Below, piece after piece: positions 1-4,478 of a stretch of 7,616 nt of DNA. This DNA is from CAYNBT01 sp964396025 (GTDB lineage Bacteria > Patescibacteriota > WWE3 > UBA101185 > UBA10185). The notes beneath the pieces are model-generated. The model was not told where the DNA came from. It did no database searches and saw only the letters and a program-made list of their open reading frames with translations. Both the position numbers and the translations under genes were made by a program. The stretch is from contig CAYNBT010000030.1 in the NCBI GenBank assembly GCA_964396025.1, positions 1-7,616 of the forward strand, written 5' to 3'. Numbering within the stretch: the first letter of the stretch is position 1; every line of letters starts with the position of its first letter.

Positions 1-36
1 ATCTTTGGCGCATTGGCAAACAGATCAATGTTGAGT

Positions 37-354
37 TTAAAAAGCTAGGAGAATTACAAGGAGTGCTACAAGATACATACTCCCCCATCCCAAAGTCCAA
101 GCTAAGAGTATAAATGCTTGATTATAGTTTCTTTCCCAAAAAAGTACTCCGGCTTTTCCAAGTACTAACAAAGAAGTTATCACTGCAGAAATCACAAAAA
201 GCAGTAACATTATCACCGGAGCAATAAATTCAGGAATTCCATTGTTAAAAACTCTTTCTACATTGTAAAAAAAAGCCGCAATAAGTCCTATATAACACAC
301 TAGTCCGGTTGCTTGGAGGAAACCGAGAAAAGGAGCTGATGGGTTTTTGAGCAT
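37..354 (-). CDS. Small three-helix membrane protein, unknown function
   Basis: Encodes 105 residues with three strongly hydrophobic stretches, roughly residues 11-30, 43-72 and 79-104, joined by short loops such as NVERVFNNG and WERNYNQ. It is very probably an integral inner-membrane protein with almost no soluble part. I do not recognise a named family and no catalytic motif is visible. The ATG is preceded by no Shine-Dalgarno sequence, but by TAAAAT followed by six bases, so the transcript probably begins at the start codon. It is divergent from the gene at 438. The stop is TAA and no terminator is evident in the 36 bases left of it. That it is a real gene is fairly sure, from length, composition and the promoter fit; its function is unknown. 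Confidence 0.7.
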   Translation of the reverse strand: MLKNPSAPFLGFLQATGLVCYIGLIAAFFYNVERVFNNGIPEFIAPVIMLLLFVISAVITSLLVLGKAGVLFWERNYNQAFILLAWTLGWGSMYLVALLVILLAF

Positions 355-366
355 ATACTGATTTTA
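355..366 (-). promoter_or_regulatory. -10 box abutting the start codon of the gene at 354
   Basis: Read on the minus strand, TAAAAT (366 to 361, five of six bases as in TATAAT) is followed by CAGTAT and then the ATG. The expected transcription start falls on or next to the A of the ATG. A weak -35 candidate TTAACT lies 16 bp upstream (388 to 383). No Shine-Dalgarno sequence could fit in such a leader. Confidence 0.5.
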
Positions 367-437
367 CCACCATTCAACTGCTAGTTAAACGCGTAGTACT
401 TCATTTTTGACATTTCATGCGCTAGTATCAGCTATAT

Positions 438-914
438 ATGATGCTGTGGTTAAGAAAATTAATTATCTACATCAAAGAATACAAATCTTTTATTGTGTCG
501 GCATTTTTGGGAGCTCTGATGCTACTGTTGGCGTATCCAATTCAAAAACGCATAGATTATTCATACTGGAGAAAGCAGGAGTTACAGCAACAATACATAA
601 GGTTATACGATCGAAAAATCAATTTGATTGACGAGTTTAATACAACTCTTAATATGTATTTACTTTGTTCAAAACAAGATTCCAGTGATAGTCTAAATTG
701 TTACAGAAGCAATAAAGCAAGATTGCGCAGCTTAGTGTTACAAATCAAACTGTATTTTGGGTCAAAGCTTTCAACAGATATAAACGATTTTGAAGCAAAA
801 GTGAGTAAATACGAGGAAAATATTTTAACATTTGAGCAAGAACAACAGTACACTGAATTGCTTAACATCGGAGAAAAACTTACTCAAAAAATGTACGATA
901 ATCTTGTTGAGTGA
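438..914 (+). CDS. Membrane-anchored protein with alpha-helical tail, unknown function
   Basis: Encodes 158 residues. A basic N-terminus (residues 1-16) precedes one hydrophobic helix (about 17-34), then a charged, Gln/Glu/Lys-rich remainder likely to be helical and partly coiled-coil (about 40-70 and 115-155). Two cysteines flank a Ser/Asp-rich loop around residues 51-63. The likely topology is one membrane anchor with a soluble helical domain; I recognise no family. Two adjacent ATGs (438, 441) could serve as start. No Shine-Dalgarno sequence is visible. A perfect TTGACA lies at 407-412, but no good -10 box is found 16-18 bp after it (TATATA at 433 is 20 bp away). The stop TGA abuts the stop of the opposing gene. 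Confidence 0.65.
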   Translation: MMLWLRKLIIYIKEYKSFIVSAFLGALMLLLAYPIQKRIDYSYWRKQELQQQYIRLYDRKINLIDEFNTTLNMYLLCSKQDSSDSLNCYRSNKARLRSLVLQIKLYFGSKLSTDINDFEAKVSKYEENILTFEQEQQYTELLNIGEKLTQKMYDNLVE

Positions 915-1418
915 TTAAAATTTTCTACTATCGTACGCCCAATGCAGAATTGCTTGTCTCTGTTTTCTTCTGCAATCCAAATCATTCTCAAAGCAGTTTT
1001 TCTTTACTTGTGAAATATGTCTCCTTAGTGCTGTCCATCTCTTTATTTGCCTTTCATCTTCCAAAGGTATCCTTCTACCCATGAAATATCTGCAATACCA
1101 TTGAAACCACCCTCGCGGGTCTTCCTGATAAATCCAACCTTTTTGTTGCCATACCTTTAGAGGTTGAGAAGCGTTAACTCCAAAAAAGTTCAGCTTTGGG
1201 TCATGGAATTCGTGGCATAATTTTGCGTTTTTAAACCAGTCGGCAGGAAATTCCTCTGTACAGTCAGTCATGTATTTACCACCAAAAACACCTAACTCCA
1301 GCATTTCCTTGGGAGATAGTTCAGGTTTGAAAGTTGAAGCAAAGTTAGATCCAACCGGTTCCACCAGTTCGTAACTATAGTCAATTTGCATTAGATCATT
1401 AACAAATACAGTTTTCAT
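915..1418 (-). CDS. Conserved uncharacterised protein rich in Trp and Cys
   Basis: Encodes 167 residues with a distinctive run of motifs: MLELGVFGGKYMTDC (about 39-53), an EFPADWF segment, WQQKGWIYQEDPRGWFQWYC (about 89-108), GRRIPLEDERQIKRW, and a basic C-terminus with C-X4-D-X2-CRRKQRQA and HWAYDSRKF. I recognise the pattern as a widely distributed bacterial protein that also has eukaryotic relatives, but recall no assigned function. No signal peptide or membrane helix is seen, so it is probably cytoplasmic. The high density of Trp, Tyr, Cys, Arg and Lys would suit nucleic-acid or ligand binding, which is only inference. It lies 9 bp after the cytochrome b5 gene on the same strand and has no Shine-Dalgarno sequence of its own, so it is probably translated by coupling. 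Confidence 0.85.
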   Translation of the reverse strand: MKTVFVNDLMQIDYSYELVEPVGSNFASTFKPELSPKEMLELGVFGGKYMTDCTEEFPADWFKNAKLCHEFHDPKLNFFGVNASQPLKVWQQKGWIYQEDPRGWFQWYCRYFMGRRIPLEDERQIKRWTALRRHISQVKKNCFENDLDCRRKQRQAILHWAYDSRKF

Positions 1419-1427
1419 GTTTAAGGA

Positions 1428-1811
1428 CTAGTCTGCTAGTACTCCCAATTTCATTGCATTGAGCAAGAACATAGGTTTTTCGTTTCCACCGTGGGCACCC
1501 TCAAAGGCACTTGTGCCGTCCTTGCCGCAGATTAGCGCAATTTTTTCTGAACCGCCTTTATGTTTTGGTGCATATTCAGTTAAATCATAAACAATTCCGT
1601 TTATAATGGTCCAACAGCTAGCCAACGAGTTATGCTTTTTCACTTCATTTATTGTTAGTGTATCTTCAGCATTAGTATCTGATTGTACTATAATGTCGTT
1701 CACTGTTGATTTAAAAGCCTCAACATTAGGTGAACCATTTCTGTTATACAGATAAAAAAATGCGGCACCAGCTTGACCAAGAAATACAATTATAAAGACA
1801 GCTCGTTTCAT
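1428..1811 (-). CDS. Exported cytochrome b5-like haem-binding domain protein
   Basis: Encodes 127 residues. Residues 3-22 form a hydrophobic signal anchor; a polar linker runs to about residue 50. The rest is a cytochrome b5-like domain (Cyt-b5 family): VKKHNSLASCWTIINGIVYDLTEY, the HKGG loop with His84 as first predicted axial ligand (usual form HPGG), ICGKDGTSAFEGAHGG with His107 as second, and a C-terminal KLGVL strand. Cys66 and Cys95 flank the pocket and could form a disulfide outside the membrane. The protein probably carries haem or a related ligand for electron transfer at the outer face of the membrane. No reductase partner lies in the window. AAAGGA a few bases before the ATG is a good ribosome binding site, with a TATAAT about 32 bp upstream. 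Confidence 0.88.
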   Translation of the reverse strand: MKRAVFIIVFLGQAGAAFFYLYNRNGSPNVEAFKSTVNDIIVQSDTNAEDTLTINEVKKHNSLASCWTIINGIVYDLTEYAPKHKGGSEKIALICGKDGTSAFEGAHGGNEKPMFLLNAMKLGVLAD

Positions 1812-1833
1812 GATTTCCTTTCAAGAATAATTT

Positions 1834-1857
1834 GCAAGCAATATTATATATGTTTGC
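1834..1857 (-). promoter_or_regulatory. TATAAT promoter box inside an imperfect dyad, for the cytochrome b5 gene
   Basis: On the minus strand TATAAT occupies 1848 to 1843, giving a predicted leader of about 25 bases that contains the AAAGGA ribosome binding site. The box sits at the exact centre of an imperfect inverted repeat, GCAAGCA (1834-1840) and TGTTTGC (1851-1857), six of seven bases matching with a 10-bp spacer. The dyad could be an operator, but arms this short may arise by chance. No convincing -35 box is present. Confidence 0.4.
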
Positions 1858-1896
1858 GTTTGATTGGGCATTCAGCTAATTTAATCAGCATGTCTA

Positions 1897-1925
1897 TTGA
1901 CAACTGCTACAACTAAGTGTATTAC
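1897..1925 (+). promoter_or_regulatory. Promoter TTGACA-17-TATTAC for the ribbon-helix-helix gene
   Basis: A perfect -35 hexamer TTGACA (1897-1902), a 17-bp spacer and TATTAC (1920-1925, four of six bases as consensus) form the best two-part promoter in the window. Seven bases separate the -10 box from the ATG at 1933, so transcription should start at that ATG. The TTG of the -35 box is in frame with the gene and could be misread as its start codon. Confidence 0.6.
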
Positions 1926-1931
1926 TTGTAG
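1907..1931 (+). promoter_or_regulatory. Operator-like dyad over the -10 box
   Basis: Inverted repeat CTACAACTAA (1907-1916) and TTACTTGTAG (1922-1931), nine of ten positions symmetric with a 5-bp centre. It covers the spacer and -10 box and ends 1 bp before the ATG. A protein bound here would block RNA polymerase. Because the gene it controls encodes a predicted ribbon-helix-helix DNA-binding protein, autorepression is the simplest reading (inference). Confidence 0.5.
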
Positions 1932-1932
1932 T

Positions 1933-2121
1933 ATGTCAAGTAAAGAGCAACAACGCGTAACTATATTTATCAATCCTTCTATCGCCCTGCAAGCCAGAGC
2001 CCAAGCAGTGATTGAAAAACTCACGCTTACATCACTTATAGAAAAAGCACTACTCGCCTACTTGCCTAACGAAACAGTCATCAAAAAGGCTGATATTAAA
2101 GAACCCGTCAACCGGCAATAA
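1933..2121 (+). CDS. Ribbon-helix-helix DNA-binding protein, likely autorepressor
   Basis: Encodes 62 residues from the ATG at 1933. The layout is that of a ribbon-helix-helix fold: a beta strand QRVTIFINP (residues 7-15), helix A from about 16 to 30, a short turn KLTLT, and helix B SLIEKALLAYLP (about 34-46), with a polar tail. Such proteins bind DNA as dimers, inserting the strand in the major groove; many are antitoxins or small repressors. No toxin gene follows; the next gene is a YggT-family membrane protein 66 bp downstream, so it looks like a solo regulator. A start at TTG 1897 was rejected, because it lies in the -35 box and adds an unrelated 12-residue extension. The transcript is predicted to be leaderless. 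Confidence 0.65.
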   Translation: MSSKEQQRVTIFINPSIALQARAQAVIEKLTLTSLIEKALLAYLPNETVIKKADIKEPVNRQ

Positions 2122-2175
2122 CCCTCAAAGTTACCACTATATTGATTTCGAATGTAATGATTTTTAAATTGAAAG

Positions 2176-2191
2176 AAGGTGTTAAGAATGA
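2176..2191 (+). promoter_or_regulatory. Ribosome binding site deciding the YggT start
   Basis: GAAGGTG lies 6 bp before the ATG at 2188. This supports ATG 2188 over the in-frame GTG at 2179, which lies inside the Shine-Dalgarno sequence. The block 2176-2191 matches 2654-2669, at the start of the next gene, at 14 of 16 positions. Confidence 0.6.
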
Positions 2192-2619
2192 CAGAAATAA
2201 CAAAAGAAACGTTAACTACTCAAGGTAATGATACTAATGCAGTGTTAAATAATCCAACAGGCAAGGAAAGTAATCCAGTAATGGCTACACAGGTAAAAAC
2301 TGCGGCTACCAGCACCCAAACTATAGAGTATACAATTTACTTTTTATTTGGACTACTCGAGGTGTTACTAGTTTTCAGATTGATATTTAAGTTGGCAGGA
2401 GCTAGCGCTGCTAGCGCTTTCGTCAATTTAATATACGCGCTAACAGGTGTATTTATGTTACCTTTCGAGGGCATATTTCGTAGAGGAGTTTCACAAGGAT
2501 TGGAGACAAGCTCCATACTAGAGCCAGCAGCGTTAGTAGCGTTGGTTGTATACGCTTTTGCTTCATGGGGAATCGTTAAATTCATCCATATAGTATCTGG
2601 TGAGAAACAACAGGGCTAG
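2188..2619 (+). CDS. YggT-family membrane protein
   Basis: Encodes 143 residues from the ATG chosen by its ribosome binding site. Residues 1-45 are polar, rich in Thr and Asn, and probably cytoplasmic. The rest fits a YggT-type unit (YGGT family): a first membrane helix about 48-70 ending VFRLIFKLAGA, the family-like GASAASAFVNLIYALT segment, a LPFEGIF motif, then EPAALVALVVYAFASWGIVKFI as the second helix. YggT proteins occur in bacterial and plastid membranes and have been tied to osmotic tolerance and cell-envelope or division functions; the exact role is unsettled. The gene lies between a small DNA-binding protein and a GlsB/YmgE-type membrane protein. No strong promoter is seen just upstream; TATATT at 2138-2143 is the best -10 candidate. 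Confidence 0.85.
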   Translation: MTEITKETLTTQGNDTNAVLNNPTGKESNPVMATQVKTAATSTQTIEYTIYFLFGLLEVLLVFRLIFKLAGASAASAFVNLIYALTGVFMLPFEGIFRRGVSQGLETSSILEPAALVALVVYAFASWGIVKFIHIVSGEKQQG

Positions 2620-2639
2620 TGTTAGTCACTGAGTTTTTT
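2616..2639 (+). terminator. Weak hairpin plus six T after the YggT gene
   Basis: CTAGTG (2616-2621) can pair with CACTGAG (2627-2633) with one bulged G and a 5-base loop, followed by TTTTTT (2634-2639). The stem is short and bulged, so it may act as a partial terminator that lowers expression of the next gene rather than a full stop. Confidence 0.3.
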
Positions 2640-2651
2640 AGTTATCAATTT

Positions 2652-2669
2652 TGGAGGTGATAAGAATGA
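2652..2669 (+). promoter_or_regulatory. Near-perfect Shine-Dalgarno deciding the GlsB-type start
   Basis: GGAGGTGA (2653-2660) is fully complementary to the 16S rRNA tail consensus and lies 5 bp before the ATG at 2666. The in-frame TTG at 2651 overlaps this site and is therefore not the start. It is the strongest ribosome binding site in the window. Confidence 0.75.
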
Positions 2670-2905
2670 GTATTATTTACTGGATAGTCTTTGGTTTGAT
2701 TGCAGGAGGCATAGCCAACTTTATTTCGCCAAACTCAAGCGGAGGAGTAGTTGGGTCAATCCTACTTGGAATCATTGGAGCGCTTGTTGGCGGGTTCTTA
2801 GGTCAAATGTTTTTTGGTGTAGACGTAACTGGATTTAACCTAAGTTCTCTTGCGGTTGCTGTAGTAGGTGCACTGATTGTGCTATTTGTTGCCAGATTGT
2901 TTTAG
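2666..2905 (+). CDS. GlsB/YeaQ/YmgE-family stress membrane protein
   Basis: Encodes 79 residues, the usual length of this family (Transgly_assoc, GlsB/YeaQ/YmgE). Three glycine-rich hydrophobic segments are visible: residues 3-21 with WIVFGLIAGGIANFISP, about 29-50 with the repeated small-residue pattern SILLGIIGALVGGFLGQMFF, and about 60-78 with AVAVVGALIVLFVARLF. These small inner-membrane proteins are often induced by envelope, acid or alkaline stress; GlsB anchors Asp23 in Staphylococcus, but no Asp23 gene is in the window. It probably shares a transcript with the YggT gene 46 bp upstream, subject to the weak hairpin between them. Start set by the GGAGGTGA site. Confidence 0.9.
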   Translation: MSIIYWIVFGLIAGGIANFISPNSSGGVVGSILLGIIGALVGGFLGQMFFGVDVTGFNLSSLAVAVVGALIVLFVARLF

Positions 2906-2916
2906 AGGAAGATATA

Positions 2917-2934
2917 TTTCTACTGCAGTAGAAA
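2917..2934. repeat. Perfect 18-bp palindrome after the GlsB-type gene
   Basis: TTTCTACTG (2917-2925) and CAGTAGAAA (2926-2934) form an uninterrupted inverted repeat, 11 bp after the stop codon. As RNA it would fold into a 7-bp stem with a TGCA loop. No T-run follows on either strand, so it is a poor intrinsic terminator. It may be a protein-binding site or an mRNA 3'-end stabiliser. The rest of 2935-3070 holds no gene I can support. Confidence 0.5.
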
Positions 2935-3070
2935 AAGTAGGTTCAAAGACTATCCTTTTGCTTTAGATAATCTTTACCGTGCCCGATTTTTGTGTTTATT
3001 TTGATGTTTTAGTACTAGCAACCAAGAATAAGACAGTATTAGTGTAACCATATCAATCTTTCAAAATAAG

Positions 3071-3084
3071 TATAATATGAGACT
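3071..3084 (+). promoter_or_regulatory. -10 box just before the start codon of the gene at 3085
   Basis: A consensus TATAAT (3071-3076) is followed by eight bases and the ATG. The predicted start of transcription is within 1-2 bases of the ATG, and no Shine-Dalgarno sequence is present. No -35 hexamer is recognisable 16-18 bp upstream. Confidence 0.6.
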
Positions 3085-3396
3085 ATGATAACTATAGAAT
3101 ATTTACGCCAATTCAGAATTGGGCAATTTGCAATTTTTGATACTACGGCGGCTTATGCAGGTATTCTAATACTCTCCCCAGTTTTAACTTGGATGATGCA
3201 AAAATTAAATGTGCGTGTTCCTGTTACTTCTTGGCTTTGGTTCACTCTACCGCTATCTGTTATCTCTCATATCATTTTTCGCCAACCTACCTCTTTGATC
3301 AAAATACTTGCAAATCCCAAAGACCCCCAGTTTTATATTGCTGGTTTTATTTTGTTTGGTATGGTTTACATGGGTTTTAGAAAAGTTACCAAAATA
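3085..3396 (+). CDS. Small multi-helix membrane protein, 3' end lost in gap
   Basis: The visible 104 residues start MITIEYLRQFRIGQFAIFDT, followed by three hydrophobic helices at about 22-39, 47-65 and 82-99, then a basic tail FRKVTKI reaching the N-run. I recall similar short membrane proteins in Patescibacteria genomes, without an assigned function. The basic tail suggests the protein ends within a few codons of the gap. Any reading frame that continues through the N block into 3497-3567 is an artefact, since that DNA belongs to the opposing gene. The start is supported by the TATAAT 8 bp upstream and the lack of other upstream ATGs in frame. Confidence 0.7.
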
Positions 3397-3496
3397 NNNN
3401 NNNNNNNNNNNNNNNNNNNNNNNNNNNNNNNNNNNNNNNNNNNNNNNNNNNNNNNNNNNNNNNNNNNNNNNNNNNNNNNNNNNNNNNNNNNNNNNN
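3397..3496. other. Scaffold gap of 100 N
   Basis: Exactly 100 unknown bases, the usual placeholder for a gap of unknown length. Both flanking genes, rightward from 3085 and leftward from 3909, run into it from opposite sides. Confidence 0.98.
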
Positions 3497-3909
3497 AAAC
3501 TCCCCCACCAACCTACAAAGGAGATTATAAAGCTTACAAATATAGCATTTTGCATTTGTTGAGGTAGCAATTCACTTTCTTTACCTTGTCTTTCTCTTTC
3601 CAAAAGTTTAGGACTTACCCAGAAGCTCAAAAACACACCGTTAAGTATCAATGCCAATAAAATCGCCCAGTGAACTACAAAATAATCATAGATTTGGTAT
3701 CTGCTGTAAAACAAATAGGTACCTAAGATTACTAAACTAATGCCGAGCCATATCAAAGGTTTTGTTACTTTATGTGTTGAAATAGTCGCTCTTGTCTAAT
3801 ATGAAGATTTTCTGCCTAAAAATCCATGCAAATCTATCACTGTAACGGCACCTAGACCGATTATGTAACCTGCTATCAAAATGAACAAACTCACTACCTG
3901 TTCAAACAT
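3497..3909 (-). pseudogene. Multi-helix membrane protein gene with in-frame TAG at codon 38
   Basis: From ATG 3909 the frame reads MFEQVVSLFILIAGYI with a hydrophobic helix (about 4-24), then GLGAVTVIDLHGFLGRKSSY and a TAG (3798 to 3796). The same frame stays open after it, TRATISTHKVTKPLIWLGIS, and gives three more helices (about 53-72, 78-98 and 120-135) before entering the gap. Codons 39-51, between the TAG and the next plausible start (TTG, 3756), have good protein-like content but no normal start. This suggests one gene broken by a point change; TGG to TAG would restore SSYWTR, which matches my unverified memory of related proteins. A TATAAT box (3928 to 3923) and an AGGT lie upstream of the ATG. 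Alternatives are a sequencing error near a contig end or stop readthrough. Function unknown. Confidence 0.6.
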
Positions 3910-3922
3910 AAATGTACCTACA

Positions 3923-3943
3923 ATTATATCGTATAATGAGAAA
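3923..3943. promoter_or_regulatory. Back-to-back divergent -10 boxes
   Basis: ATTATA (3923-3928, TATAAT on the minus strand) and TATAAT (3932-3937, plus strand) are separated by TCG, making a 15-bp region of dyad symmetry. The plus box is followed by six bases and the ATG of the tsaC-like gene at 3944, predicting a leaderless mRNA. The minus box lies 13 bp before ATG 3909. Two polymerases could hardly use both boxes at once. Confidence 0.6.
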
Positions 3944-4474
3944 ATGGTGTTGAGAACTAGCGACATACCTCAAATAACAAACCTATTATTGACCGGTAAG
4001 ATTGGTGTTATGCCTACCGATACCGTATACGGAATACATTGTCTTGCGCAAAATCAGGCATTAATTCAAAAAATAGCCGGACTTAAGAATAGAGCTTCAG
4101 ATATGCCTATGATAACTCTTGTTTCGAGCATAGAACAACTCAAGGAATTTGATCTTAAAATCGGCAAGTTTGAACAAGATTCAATTGCTTCACTTTGGCC
4201 GGGACCAAACACATTGATATTTAAAACATCTCAAGAAAACACACAGTCTTTTAGGCTCCCGAACAATAAATTCCTTATTGATGTGCTTAGTAAAACGGGA
4301 CCTCTGATATCAACCAGTGCAAATTTGCATGGAAAACCTCACGCAAAGAACATACAACAGGCATTTGAGTATTTTGGTAACAATGTAGATTTCTATGTGT
4401 ATGGCGGCGACTTAGAAAATGAACCCTCAAACATATACAACGTTTTTGACGGCCGTTTAGAAAAAGTTAGATAA
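3944..4474 (+). CDS. tsaC: L-threonylcarbamoyladenylate synthase (TsaC/YrdC family)
   Basis: Encodes 176 residues, the size of a single YrdC domain without the extra Sua5 domain. The enzyme makes threonylcarbamoyl-AMP from threonine, bicarbonate and ATP; TsaB, TsaD and TsaE then use it for t6A37 on tRNAs reading ANN codons. Visible family motifs in order: GVMPTDTVYGIHCLA (PTDTVYG at 24-30), LKNRASDMPMITL (Lys48, Arg50), LWPGPNTLIF (84-93), FRLPNN (103-108), and GPLISTSANLHGKPHAKN (STSAN at 123-127). The start at 3944 rather than 3881 is chosen because it gives the usual family N-terminus and lies 6 bp after a TATAAT; the longer version would read through the promoter. Its stop is 4 bp from that of the opposing kinase gene. 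Confidence 0.93.
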   Translation: MVLRTSDIPQITNLLLTGKIGVMPTDTVYGIHCLAQNQALIQKIAGLKNRASDMPMITLVSSIEQLKEFDLKIGKFEQDSIASLWPGPNTLIFKTSQENTQSFRLPNNKFLIDVLSKTGPLISTSANLHGKPHAKNIQQAFEYFGNNVDFYVYGGDLENEPSNIYNVFDGRLEKVR

Positions 4475-4478
4475 GGTG

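Noticed and set aside
407..631. 74-codon rightward frame overlapping the gene at 438
   Set aside because: It begins at the TTG of the TTGACA hexamer and is out of frame with the better membrane-anchored gene; its composition is not protein-like.
912..914. Possible UGA-as-glycine recoding, as in some CPR lineages
   Set aside because: Reading through this TGA would run antisense into a conserved gene, and no gene in the window needs an internal TGA; the standard code fits.
2401..2418. Tandem GCTAGCGCT GCTAGCGCT
   Set aside because: It encodes Ala-Ser-Ala twice in the YggT family's GAxxAxxFV segment without changing its usual length, so chance codon choice explains it.
2337..2585. 82-codon leftward frame opposite the YggT gene
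   Set aside because: It lies wholly inside the well-supported YggT-family gene on the other strand and has no start signal or family pattern.
2940..2995. Leftward fragment reading KIGHGKDYLKQKDSL
   Set aside because: Only about 20 codons between stops with no start codon or ribosome binding site; could be a relic but cannot be supported.
3085..3567. Single 160-codon rightward gene across the first gap
   Set aside because: The N block supplies the continuity; DNA after the gap encodes the opposing leftward membrane protein.
3253..3756. Leftward gene starting at TTG 3756 and crossing the first gap
   Set aside because: The right part is the 3' portion of the interrupted gene from 3909, and the part left of the gap is antisense to the gene at 3085.
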